From contig QKAS01000047.1 of assembly GCA_003246295.1 (NCBI GenBank), positions 1-64,000 on the forward strand: a stretch of 64,000 nt of DNA. The letters run 5' to 3'. The position numbers and the translations under genes are program-made. This document shows, one piece after another, positions 54,066 through 62,349 of this stretch; within the stretch, counting starts at the first letter, position 1; the number at the start of each line of letters is the position of its first letter. The notes under the pieces are model-generated. The model did not search any database and was not told where the DNA came from. It saw nothing but the letters and a program-made list of their open reading frames with translations. The stretch comes from Clostridia bacterium. Lineage in GTDB: Bacteria > Bacillota > Clostridia > Lachnospirales > Lachnospiraceae.

Positions 54066-54990
54066 TCTGCTTTCCATCTGCCGTCTGCTGAAACATTGGA
54101 TGACCAAATGGAATAAACTTACCATCCATAATCGGATCAAAACCACGAATAAATACGATGCACTTTTTGTTGTCTAATTTTCGTACTTCATCTGGTGTAA
54201 ATAACTCTCTACCTAAGACATCATAATTTCTACTGCTACTTCCCTGTCTTCCTCTAGTTTCTCCACTGGATTTTTTGTCAATCGTACCTTTTCCAAGTAG
54301 CTCTGAAACATACTTATGGGTACTTTGTTCGTTGCCACCTAAATAGATAAAGGTGTCACAATTGCCTGGGATTGTTTCCCAGGTATCCTTGAATAAAGCC
54401 TTCAGCTGTGCGAAGTTCTGGATGATAATAATGCTGCTGATAGACCGAGATCTCATGGTACTAAGCAGGCTACAATAGTCATCCGGCAATGCAACATTGG
54501 CAAATTCATCCAACATAAAAGTTACATGAATTGGAAGTGCACCTCCGCAATTAAAATCCGCCTGATAATATAGTTCCTGAAATATCTGCGTATATAGAAG
54601 TCCTATGATAAAATTATAGGATTTATCAGAATCTGGTATCACACAGAAAAGCGCTGTCTTTGTTTCACCATCTCCATTTACTCCAATTCCGATATCAGCC
54701 AGATTCAACTCGTCTTTCGATAATAATCGCAGCACTTGCTGATTCTCTAAGTATGCCAATCTTGAATTGGCACTGATTATAATAGAACGAACCGTGTCCC
54801 CTGCACCTCGCATACATTTGTTGTACTGCTTTACGGCTGGATGATTAGCTCCTAAAGGTGATAACTCCTCTAGTTTTTTCATACGCTTATCAAGCATGGA
54901 CATCTTGCCCTGCTCTGCAACCTCTGCCTCCCCAATCAGTTTTAATACTGTCTCAAAATTTCTTCTTGAAGCTGGTTCTACCAGCCACAC
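54022..54990 (-). pseudogene. VirD4/TcpA-type coupling protein, N-terminally truncated
   Basis: 322 residues covering the C-terminal half. RNFETVLKLIGEAEV, AGDTVRSIIISANSRLAYL, Walker B VTFMLDEFANVALP, STMRSRSISSIIIIQNFAQL, DTFIYLGGNEQSTHKYVSEL and DEVRKLDNKKCIVFIRGFDP are present. The transmembrane N-terminus and Walker A are missing; the frame is closed by a stop near 55015. The last about 12 residues run into the recombinase in another frame. The coupling protein brings relaxosome DNA to the channel, so its loss should block transfer. Confidence 0.85.
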
Positions 54991-55072
54991 ATAATAAAAG
55001 ATAGACTGCTATTTCAATCCCATCATATGCGACACGTATAATTTGGACTGCTTCTTGTATTTCTTCTGCCAT
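54953..55072 (-). pseudogene. 5' scrap of the gene upstream of virD4
   Basis: A 39-codon frame starting MAEEIQEAVQIIRVAYDGIE and ending in sequence that belongs to virD4 in another frame. Only about 25 codons are original. It looks like the start of the small helical protein gene usually found before the coupling protein in related ICEs. It documents a deletion joining that gene to mid-virD4 near 55000. Confidence 0.55.
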
Positions 55073-55117
55073 ATTCGTTACTGGAATTTTCAAAACAACT
55101 CCAGCTTACCTCCTTCC

Positions 55118-55498
55118 TTATAAAATCTTCACTTTCTGTTTTATCTGCTCTGTATCCGACTTTTTGATTTCCTCTGCCGACACATGAATACCATATGCGC
55201 CTAATACATCAGCCAATCGATTCACTGCTTTTTCTTCTTCCAGACGATACATCTCTATTGCCACTAAGAGATTCTCAATTTGATCAACCCATTTTGGCTT
55301 TACATCCAAAGCTGCTTCATATTTCTGAATCAAGGCATTGCTGTCTTTCCCCTCTGCTGTAAATTCCTCAATCATCTTCGAAGTCAATTCAACATCACCT
55401 GTCTTGAATGCAAACTGGACAATCAGTTGTATCTCTTCATCTTTCAAACCACCATGGCTGTTATGAATTGCTTCGATTGTTTCTTCTATCGTTATCAT
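55118..55498 (-). CDS. Small helical ICE protein
   Basis: 126 residues, all-helical and acidic (IEAIHNSHGGLKDEEIQLIV, IENLLVAIEMYRLEEEKAVN). No recognised domain. Its start is 5 bases after the 397-aa gene, so both are co-transcribed with the relaxase. Probably an ICE-specific accessory of transfer; inference from position only. Confidence 0.65.
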   Translation of the reverse strand: MITIEETIEAIHNSHGGLKDEEIQLIVQFAFKTGDVELTSKMIEEFTAEGKDSNALIQKYEAALDVKPKWVDQIENLLVAIEMYRLEEEKAVNRLADVLGAYGIHVSAEEIKKSDTEQIKQKVKIL

Positions 55499-55503
55499 AC
55501 TTC

Positions 55504-56697
55504 CTACTCCTTCTCATACATTGCATTTTCAAGAACTGCAATCTCAATAATTTCTTTCATCTTCTCTGCAGATACATTGTTATTGATCAGTTCCACCAGC
55601 TGACTCTCTGTTAAACCACGCTCAATTGCACTCTTTAATTGCACTAGCTGATCAGGCACTAAATCACCACTTGCCACTAACTTTACAATATCCTGTCTGG
55701 ATTTTTTCTTTATTCCCAATTTTGAAAATAAATTTGTTATACCACTAGTCTTTTTCTCCGTGCGTTCAATTGGAAGTGTCTGAACCACTCTTCCATACGA
55801 ATCCACCATCGGTACCGTGTAGTAAATCGGAACCCCATATCCAGAAATGTTTTGCGGAATGATTGTTGACTGTTTCTTCTCTATGCTAGGCTCTGGCACC
55901 AGAACCATCTCTGGCTGTACTGTATTTGCCGTTTTTGATTCTGCCTTACTATCAGAATCTCTTTGATCCATGATCCGGATCTGCTCTTCTAATGCCTCTG
56001 TCTTATCCTGCATCTTTTTCATCTCCTTTTCTTTTTGCTCAAGTTCAGTACGATATCTTGCGATTGCAGAATTTGCCTGCATAATCTGATTCTGCTGTTC
56101 ATTCATTACCGTTGCTTGATGAGCATTCTGTTTTACCAGATCATCTCTGACATCTTCATCTTTTTTTGTTGATTCAAAAATCTTAAGATGTTCTGCCAAT
56201 GCATCATATCTTTTCTCCTGAAATTCAATATGAGTAATCATGGCTGATATTTGGTCAACTAGTTTCTTAACATAATCAGGTGCATCCTCTGCCACCAGCC
56301 TTGTTTCTTTCATTTGCTCAAGTACCATTTCATATGCTTTCTTCATTGCAGCTGGAAACTCATTTTGTCCAACTACTGCTTCGATACTATCGAGTGGGAC
56401 ACCTTTCTCATAAAATTCCAAGGCAATGCTCATTTGATTTCTTGATAAATGATCTGAAGTAATCACTTTTATAGCTTCCTCAGAATAACCATTACGGAGA
56501 CACTTAGAATAGATTTTCATCTGCCCAATACTCCATTTTTTCTTATAGTACTGTTTCACCTGTTCTTCACTTAATCCATACTCCAAATCTTCCTGAACCA
56601 GTGCTAATACTTCATCAGGATAGCGCTCAAGGCTTTTCAGCCCCTGTATAAACTCGGTAATATGAATATTTATTGCTGTCTTTTCTGATTGTTCCAT
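55504..56697 (-). CDS. Coiled-coil ICE protein downstream of the relaxase
   Basis: 397 residues. The first about 140 residues are short helical repeats (VLALVQEDLEYGLSEEQVKQ, YSKCLRNGYSEEAIKVI, LEFYEKGVPLDSIEAVVGQN) of about 28-35 residues, reminiscent of repeats that respond to interval position. A coiled coil follows (YRTELEQKEKEMKKMQDKTE). The C-terminal part has two more units (VKLVASGDLVPDQLVQLKSA and RGLTESQLVELINN). Unknown function; 35 bases after the relaxase gene. Confidence 0.65.
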   Translation of the reverse strand: MEQSEKTAINIHITEFIQGLKSLERYPDEVLALVQEDLEYGLSEEQVKQYYKKKWSIGQMKIYSKCLRNGYSEEAIKVITSDHLSRNQMSIALEFYEKGVPLDSIEAVVGQNEFPAAMKKAYEMVLEQMKETRLVAEDAPDYVKKLVDQISAMITHIEFQEKRYDALAEHLKIFESTKKDEDVRDDLVKQNAHQATVMNEQQNQIMQANSAIARYRTELEQKEKEMKKMQDKTEALEEQIRIMDQRDSDSKAESKTANTVQPEMVLVPEPSIEKKQSTIIPQNISGYGVPIYYTVPMVDSYGRVVQTLPIERTEKKTSGITNLFSKLGIKKKSRQDIVKLVASGDLVPDQLVQLKSAIERGLTESQLVELINNNVSAEKMKEIIEIAVLENAMYEKE

Positions 56698-56732
56698 ACG
56701 TTCCTCCTACTTCTTTCCATAAAAATAACAGC

Positions 56733-58181
56733 CTAACGGACTGGCTGTTTCACTGTTTCTTTTATTTTTTCTTTTTCGATAATATCCTCTAATACCTTAG
56801 TATCCTCATCCTTTACTGTATCCTTCCAAATTGATTTTCCAATATTCAGTTCCTTAACAACAGCCTTTTCTTTCTGACTTATTTCCGAACATAACTTTTT
56901 ATAATAATTCTTCAATTCCACTGTTTCCTCATAAGTATATCCCAGACTTTTAAGTTGTTGTTCTAGACCTAACCACCGTTTATGCTCCTCCTCAAAGAAG
57001 TTATCCCCATTCTGGTATGTGTTTTCACACTCCTTTAAAGCTGCCATATCCTCAGCAATTTGAAACAACTTTTCAAACTTTTTCTGACTACGATAAATCT
57101 TACTTTTTTCACTGGAAACTTCTTTTCTTTTATCCGTCAGATTCATAATTGTTGCTGCAAGTTCTACACTGGATTTCACATCATGCCTTGCCAAAAACAA
57201 GTATTGTTGCTGTAATTTGTGCATTTTACGAATATCATCTTTGTATTGATATACCTGACTATACGGTTTCTTCTTAAGCATACCAATCCGATACAACTTA
57301 GCATAATATCTTTTCTGCATTCCTGACATCTTCGCTCTTCGGTATCGCTTCACACGGCATCTTACGATCTGCGGTTTCACTTCTATTTTCTGATTTTTTA
57401 AATAAGATGACATATCTTCTTCCAAAATTCTTTGTCTAATACGTTCTTCTGAATATTCATCACCTATAGACTTGCACCTTTTAAATCGGCTCATTCCAGG
57501 TGGTCGAACTGCAAGATATTTTCCTTGTTTTAACTCATACCCTTTATCTTTAAGCATAACTAAGAATTCATCAAATGTGTTATTCTGCAAAATACAGGCA
57601 TCTAAATCACGTTTTATCATATCAGACCATACGAATGGTCCATCACGATTGACGCTCCAATTCTGATAGCCACGTTCTGGATCACTTTTTTCATCACCTA
57701 TCTCAAGAATAGATAGTCCATACTCTTCACATAACATATTGGTAATTGGTTGTATTTCTTTTTCCCAATCTCCTTTTTTATAGTGATACTTCCTACCGTC
57801 AATGCAACTTACGCTGTTAAATACAATATGAGAATGGATATGATCCGTATTATCGTGAACAGAAAATACAACTTCATACTGATTTCTAAGGTACTGTTCT
57901 ATAAATTTTTCTGTAATCTCATAAGCTGTATCTGGTGTGATTTCTCCTTCCTTAAACGAAAGTACGATATGATAGCCCTGTCTTTGATCTACTTTTCCGA
58001 ATTTACGTTTGGTTTCCTTCATCTGCTCAAATGCCATATCTGGCTGACAGTTAACTCCACCAATCAATCTACCATCCTGCGTTTTGTCAGGATTCAAAAT
58101 ATAATTGATGCTTCGTCTTAAATGCCTTCCATGAAATCCACTACCAGAATCCTTCATATGCATCACCTTACTGATTGCCAA
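56733..58181 (-). CDS. ICE relaxase (MobP/MobA type)
   Basis: 482 residues. N-terminal GRHLRRSINYILNPDKTQDG with the candidate nicking Tyr, then GYHIVLSFKEGEITPDTAYE and the metal site HDNTDHIHSHIVFNSVSC (His triad). A middle domain DACILQNNTFDEFLVMLKDK follows, and a coiled basic C-terminus homologous to the fragment at 356-1285. It nicks oriT and pilots the strand. Overlaps the MobC stop by 14 bases. The catalytic half looks complete, unlike the coupling protein. Confidence 0.9.
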   Translation of the reverse strand: MAISKVMHMKDSGSGFHGRHLRRSINYILNPDKTQDGRLIGGVNCQPDMAFEQMKETKRKFGKVDQRQGYHIVLSFKEGEITPDTAYEITEKFIEQYLRNQYEVVFSVHDNTDHIHSHIVFNSVSCIDGRKYHYKKGDWEKEIQPITNMLCEEYGLSILEIGDEKSDPERGYQNWSVNRDGPFVWSDMIKRDLDACILQNNTFDEFLVMLKDKGYELKQGKYLAVRPPGMSRFKRCKSIGDEYSEERIRQRILEEDMSSYLKNQKIEVKPQIVRCRVKRYRRAKMSGMQKRYYAKLYRIGMLKKKPYSQVYQYKDDIRKMHKLQQQYLFLARHDVKSSVELAATIMNLTDKRKEVSSEKSKIYRSQKKFEKLFQIAEDMAALKECENTYQNGDNFFEEEHKRWLGLEQQLKSLGYTYEETVELKNYYKKLCSEISQKEKAVVKELNIGKSIWKDTVKDEDTKVLEDIIEKEKIKETVKQPVR

Positions 58182-58509
58182 TCATAATCACCGCCTCATT
58201 CACTGCCACATTCAATTTTTTCATATATGCTATTAGGCGTTCTTTATCTGCTTTCGTATACAATGCTGAATTATTGTTTCGAACAATCTGATTGATATTG
58301 TTTCCAATGTGATTGACCTCATTGATTAAATCTTTCAGCAATCTTCTAATTTCTGGATAATCATTTGGCTTCTGGCTGATAAGCAATCTCAGATACTCTG
58401 CTTCCTTCATATTTGCTGCACATGCTTGATTGGAAAGCAACTCTGCTTCCACTGGCATCAATCGCAACGTTTTTCTTACACAATGAATACGATCTGCCAA
58501 ACCTGTCAC
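58168..58509 (-). CDS. MobC-type relaxosome accessory protein
   Basis: 113 residues. MobC motif LLKDLINEVNHIGNNINQIV followed by RNNNSALYTKADKERLIAYM, preceded by a ribbon-helix-helix-like N-terminus (RKTLRLMPVEAELLSNQACA). It opens oriT for the relaxase. Overlaps both neighbours (4 bases with the 187-aa gene, 14 with the relaxase). Confidence 0.88.
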   Translation of the reverse strand: MTGLADRIHCVRKTLRLMPVEAELLSNQACAANMKEAEYLRLLISQKPNDYPEIRRLLKDLINEVNHIGNNINQIVRNNNSALYTKADKERLIAYMKKLNVAVNEAVIMIGNQ

Positions 58510-59027
58510 CTTCCTCTTTTATCCGTACTGTAACGATGGACTTCCTCAGATACTGCTGCAACACTTTTCTCCACATCCTTGCCGTGGTTCAGATTACTTA
58601 TAAATTCATTCGCTAATTTTACTGCCAGCGTTTCAATCTCCTTAGCATAAATTGTTCTATCAAACATACGGTCAAGGCGAATTTCATCTCTTTTTAAGGA
58701 TTCATAACGGTTCTGTTCATTGGCAAAATCTATAAAATCTTTTGGATTATGTCTTTTTTCATCTGCGTCACGAATCAATTCGTAATTCCATTCACATACT
58801 GTATCGATCACCTCATCAATTGTGTACTCCACTACTTCTCCATCTTCTTCTGATAGGTCTTTTCTTATCATATGATCTTCCTGTATTCCAATTGCATAAT
58901 CATGACCTTCCATATAGTTAAGAAGTATTTGTCCATCTTCCTTTGAAAGGTTCATCAAGATGTCGTTATCTGCCAACCAACTCAATAATTCATCTGGTTC
59001 TGTAAAAAGTTTCACTTCTTTTCCCAT
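58506..59027 (-). CDS. Acidic ICE protein upstream of mobC
   Basis: 173 residues from ATG 59027; I chose this start because AAGGAGG lies about 12 bases upstream, inside a longer open frame (to 59069). Content: WLADNDILMNLSKEDGQILL, YTIDEVIDTVCEWNYELIRD and ANEFISNLNHGKDVEKSVAA. Unrecognised. It is the first gene after the candidate oriT, so it may be a relaxosome or regulatory component. Confidence 0.7.
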   Translation of the reverse strand: MGKEVKLFTEPDELLSWLADNDILMNLSKEDGQILLNYMEGHDYAIGIQEDHMIRKDLSEEDGEVVEYTIDEVIDTVCEWNYELIRDADEKRHNPKDFIDFANEQNRYESLKRDEIRLDRMFDRTIYAKEIETLAVKLANEFISNLNHGKDVEKSVAAVSEEVHRYSTDKRGR

Positions 59028-59084
59028 TGCTTTTAGGCACCTCCTTATCTGTGTTTTGTGCATTTTCACCCTGGCTCACGTACC

Positions 59085-59160
59085 CGGATACAGACCCGAG
59101 CACGGCAAGTTACGCAATAGCGACGTCGCCGTCCTATCGCAACTTGTCAGGGGCTAAAAT
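59085..59160. other. Candidate oriT of the ICE
   Basis: An imperfect inverted repeat CAAGTTACGCAATAG (59106-59120) and CTATCGCAACTTG (59134-59146) encloses CGACGTCGCCGTC, in unusually GC-rich DNA just upstream of the mobC/relaxase genes. Position, symmetry and composition fit an oriT for a MobP relaxase. The nick site is not determinable by eye. Confidence 0.6.
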
Positions 59161-59187
59161 CCCCTGAAACCCCTTCTATATTTCAAA

Positions 59188-59400
59188 TGGCTACACTTTT
59201 TGTAGCCAATATTGCTTGTTGGCTGTACTTTCTGTAGCCAACTTGATAAAATGGCTATACTTTTTGTAGCCAAACTTTATCGTAACAACCCTTTATCCTG
59301 CTATTCCCTTCTACGTGGCTACACTTTTTGTAGTCATTTTTCATTTCTGGCTGTACTTTTTGTAGCCATCACTTGATTTTGGCTATACTTTTTGTAGCCA
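59188..59400. repeat. Six 21-bp palindromic repeats with strict 32-bp spacing
   Basis: Copies start at 59188, 59220, 59252, 59316, 59348 and 59380. The unit is TGGCTACA, five bases (CTTTT), TGTAGCCA, with small variants (TGGCTGTA or TGGCTATA on the left arm). Spacers are 11 bases. One slot (59284) is empty although the phase is kept. Copy 6 lies inside the 3' end of the toprim gene, encoding its last residues. It resembles iterons for a partition, replication or relaxosome protein. Confidence 0.9.
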
Positions 59401-60355
59401 CACCCAGATTCGGAAGTCTTGTCGCTATCAACCACTCATTAAAATCCTTAAATCCTGCTGGCGGAGGAAAGTTTTCCACTTCAAAGCCTAATTCATAATA
59501 CTTTTTTAACAATTCCTCTGTGGCTTTATTCCCTGGCTCATCATTATCTAGACAAAATCGAATCGTCGTAATCTGTGGATGTTCTTCTAAAAAGGTTGCC
59601 AGCGGAGCATCAGCCAACATACCAAGTGCAATCAGATTACTTTCATAATCTTTCGTAATGTCCACATAGCTCATCAAATCAATTGCTGCTTCAAATACAA
59701 CTATCTTTCCACTATTTTCGTGACTAAGATTAAATCCAAATCGTTTATCATTACCCACAACATCGCACTTGAACGGTTTTCCTTCTTTGTCAAAGACTCC
59801 CCTCATACTTGCAAATCTTGTATTTCCATCCTTGTCATTTCCCAGAAAAACAATATTATGATAGTGTCTGCTTTCGTAAATAAGCTTTTGACTTATAAAA
59901 TAATCAATCACTTCTTTACTAATTCCCCTCTCTTGATTGAGATAGGAATACAGGTAAGAATTATCAAGTGAAGCCACTGGTAATTGAAAGTTTTTTCTTT
60001 CCGGTTCTTTTTCTTTCACCTGATACTTCAATACAGGTTCAGATTTAGCAGTTAAAATTCGCTGATAACCTGAAAACTCCAACAGCCAAAATACTGCCGT
60101 CTTTACATCCATTCCAGCAAATACTCGTAGAAAGTCAAGCTGAGAGCCACCGTTCTCGCCTTTATCAAATTGTCTACTCCAACGAAACCAATGAGTTCTA
60201 TCATAAATGCGGATGGAATCCATCTCTTTTAACGTGTAATACTTACCTATTCTTTTCGGTGTATATCCCAGACTTTGTGCTACTGATACAAGATCTACAC
60301 TTTTTGCTATGGCAAGCTCTTCTTCTGTAAAATGATTCTGCTCCACTCCTCTCAC
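59369..60355 (-). CDS. DUF3991/toprim primase-like protein
   Basis: 328 residues. N-terminal degenerate CHC2-like region (VDLVSVAQSLGYTPKRIGKY, FRWSRQFDKGENGGSQLDFL), DUF3991 middle (YLYSYLNQERGISKEVIDYF) and a toprim domain with IVVFEAAIDLMSYVDI and FCLDNDEPGNKATEELLKKY (DxD). Probably makes primers for conjugative replication. GTG start overlaps the radC stop (GTGA). Its C-terminal 8 residues (VATKSIAK) are encoded by one unit of the repeat array. Confidence 0.85.
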   Translation of the reverse strand: MRGVEQNHFTEEELAIAKSVDLVSVAQSLGYTPKRIGKYYTLKEMDSIRIYDRTHWFRWSRQFDKGENGGSQLDFLRVFAGMDVKTAVFWLLEFSGYQRILTAKSEPVLKYQVKEKEPERKNFQLPVASLDNSYLYSYLNQERGISKEVIDYFISQKLIYESRHYHNIVFLGNDKDGNTRFASMRGVFDKEGKPFKCDVVGNDKRFGFNLSHENSGKIVVFEAAIDLMSYVDITKDYESNLIALGMLADAPLATFLEEHPQITTIRFCLDNDEPGNKATEELLKKYYELGFEVENFPPPAGFKDFNEWLIATRLPNLGVATKSIAKIK

Positions 60356-60918
60356 CTACTCTTTCCTTTTTCTGCAACCAGTTGTGATTCAAAGTCAAGT
60401 TGTCTGTAATTACTCTGTAATAGAATATCCGGACTTTTTAAGATTTCTCTTGCTCTAAGACTAAAATACTTACTATTATCTCCACCAACAATAACATGAT
60501 CAATTAATGGTATCCCCATTAAATCTCCGACCTTTATCATCCTGTCAGTAAGCCTTACATCTGCCTTTGAAGGTTCAAGATTAGAACTGGGATGGTTATG
60601 GACAAGCATAATTCTCGAGGCATTACAAAGTATGCTGCTCTTAAATATTTCTCTTGGATGTGCCACTGTTTCATCAATTGCTCCAATACTTACAATGTTA
60701 CAATTAATTGGTGTTCCATCTGTTTTCAAATTAATGACGCATAAGACTTCACGATCCATTTCACAGAGATATTTTCCAACCAGTTCTACAGCATCCTCTG
60801 GCTTTGTAATTGGATGCCCCGAGCATATCGGAGCATCTTTTACAAGCCGAATAGACACCACTTCAAGCTCGAAAGGATTTGTTAATGGAAGCGTTGACTT
60901 CTTGTTGCTTTTTTCCAT
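60352..60918 (-). CDS. RadC-like JAB/JAMM domain protein
   Basis: 188 residues from the ATG at 60918; upstream ATG and TTG codons in frame sit too close to the ribosome site. JAMM signature VHNHPSSNLEPSKADVRLTD (HxHP...S..D) is intact, with IRLVKDAPICSGHPITKPED ahead of it. Common in ICEs and often annotated as DNA repair RadC; true function unclear. Coupled to the small ORF upstream and the toprim gene downstream. Confidence 0.85.
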   Translation of the reverse strand: MEKSNKKSTLPLTNPFELEVVSIRLVKDAPICSGHPITKPEDAVELVGKYLCEMDREVLCVINLKTDGTPINCNIVSIGAIDETVAHPREIFKSSILCNASRIMLVHNHPSSNLEPSKADVRLTDRMIKVGDLMGIPLIDHVIVGGDNSKYFSLRAREILKSPDILLQSNYRQLDFESQLVAEKGKSR

Positions 60919-61018
60919 CTTCTTCATGCTCCTTTCCAAACTCTATGTCAATTCTGAATTCACCATCTCTGCTATTTACAAGAGCCACCAATTCTTTCAT
61001 TGTCATCTCCTGTTTCAT
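60863..61018 (-). CDS. Small protein upstream of radC
   Basis: 51 residues (MKQEMTMKELVALVNSRDGE... ending VNASINKSFRA). It overlaps the radC start in another frame, and begins 10 bases after the DUF5688 stop. The paralogous position and similar GEF(V/R) segment in the 57-aa protein at 43720 support it being real. Unknown function. Confidence 0.55.
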   Translation of the reverse strand: MKQEMTMKELVALVNSRDGEFRIDIEFGKEHEEDGKKQQEVNASINKSFRA

Positions 61019-61027
61019 AGCTACCTC

Positions 61028-62023
61028 CTATCGGGACTGTTCTTTTGTGTCATAAATTAACTTTGGTTCAGCCACAATTCCATCCAAACGTTTATTTGGC
61101 GTATCTGTAGCAAGAGACAGTTTTCTTAAATCTTTATCATAATGATATACCTGGTTGGATAATCTCTCATCTAAAGACACCTGATCCATATTGATTTCAG
61201 CTACCATTTGTGCCAATTCATTTGGATCACCCATTGATGAAGACACTGCAATTACTTCGTGCACAGATGAAGGCATAATATAGAGGTCTGTTTCCAGCTG
61301 CTCTGCAAGTTTGTGAAGCTGATCTTCATAAAGCATAGAAATTGCACCATTGATTCCTCTGTCATTGCTAATGACCCACATGGTCTGTTCTGGTGGCATT
61401 TCCCCAATCATCATATCTGCAATTTCTGCTGGCATACCATCCTTCATAAACATATCTCTAATTACATCGTTCATACTTTTTACGGTTGGAGGGAACATTC
61501 TTCTGGTATTCTCTACCGCAAACTTAAACATCTGCTCTTCTGTAAATCCTAGTCTTTCTGCTAATGCATTGCGAATAACCGTACTCTGAATGCCATCCAT
61601 ATCAGATTTTACTACCCATCTATAGATCACTGATAAATCCTGGAACTTTCTATTTGGTGTATCTAAGAGCATATCCCTATTCTGTTCTGTATTAATGAGC
61701 TGAAAAACAATATTGTCCTTCGCCTCCTGCATATCAAGCGCTGGAACAATATCAGGGGCTTCCTTCATTGCACGTTCCATTCTCTCTGCCGCAGACTGCA
61801 TTACTTCCTGTAAATCCTCGGTGGTTTTATAGTGATCATACATATCATTGATATAAATTGTAGGAGATATTCCTGCCCCTTCCCCTAATAAATTAATTGC
61901 GTCCATTGTCACATTTACCTTTTCAACTGGATGAACATCAAACTTCATCCCCTGATACTGTGCTGGTAAATATTCCAGAAATTTCTCTGCTACTACTTCC
62001 TTAAAAATCTCATAATTCATCAT
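61028..62023 (-). CDS. DUF5688 family protein
   Basis: 331 residues. MNYEIFKEVVAEKFLEYLPA, VHPVEKVNVTMDAINLLGEG, SPTIYINDMYDHYKTTEDLQ, FQDLSVIYRWVVKSDMDGIQ and YIMPSSVHEVIAVSSSMGDP match DUF5688, a family common in Lachnospiraceae mobile elements with unknown activity. Cytoplasmic, no membrane segment. Second gene of the transfer operon, 12 bases after the 73-aa gene. Confidence 0.82.
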   Translation of the reverse strand: MMNYEIFKEVVAEKFLEYLPAQYQGMKFDVHPVEKVNVTMDAINLLGEGAGISPTIYINDMYDHYKTTEDLQEVMQSAAERMERAMKEAPDIVPALDMQEAKDNIVFQLINTEQNRDMLLDTPNRKFQDLSVIYRWVVKSDMDGIQSTVIRNALAERLGFTEEQMFKFAVENTRRMFPPTVKSMNDVIRDMFMKDGMPAEIADMMIGEMPPEQTMWVISNDRGINGAISMLYEDQLHKLAEQLETDLYIMPSSVHEVIAVSSSMGDPNELAQMVAEINMDQVSLDERLSNQVYHYDKDLRKLSLATDTPNKRLDGIVAEPKLIYDTKEQSR

Positions 62024-62035
62024 ATAATTTTCTCC

Positions 62036-62257
62036 TTAATCTAAATTGTCATAGAGGAATCCTTCATCCTCATCGTTGTCATGGTTACTTTGATCCTTAT
62101 CCATCCACGCTTCTGCCAGTGCTTCAAGCGTTTCTGCATAAATTGTCGACTCCTGCCTTACTTTCTTTGGCTGTTCCGTTCCGATGGTAATTACAATCTC
62201 TACTGCACATTCTCCGTTCTGTAACGGAATGGTGCTCACTTTTACTTTATTCAACAT
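62036..62257 (-). CDS. Small acidic ICE protein
   Basis: 73 residues (starts MLNKVKVSTIPLQNGECAVE; acidic tail DQSNHDNDEDEGFLYDN). GGAGG precedes the ATG at 62257. Unknown function; the beta-rich first half and helical second half are seen often at the head of such operons. It follows a terminator, so a promoter probably lies at 62260-62275 or upstream. Confidence 0.6.
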   Translation of the reverse strand: MLNKVKVSTIPLQNGECAVEIVITIGTEQPKKVRQESTIYAETLEALAEAWMDKDQSNHDNDEDEGFLYDNLD

Positions 62258-62285
62258 TGCGACCTCCTTCTAGGCAAAAAAATAA

Positions 62286-62313
62286 GAAGATATGGTTTTT
62301 GGCTCATATCTCC
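62286..62313 (-). terminator. Terminator after the His/Cys-rich gene
   Basis: GGAGATATG pairs with CATATCTTC around 10 bases; on the minus strand TATTTTTTT follows. It separates the long coiled-coil gene from the ICE transfer operon. Confidence 0.8.
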
Positions 62314-62349
62314 TAGATTACATTTATTCCTTAAAATTTATTGAATATC

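Noticed and set aside
59188-59400. CRISPR array
   Set aside because: Repeats are palindromic 21-mers with 11-base spacers and no cas genes; spacers are too short for CRISPR.
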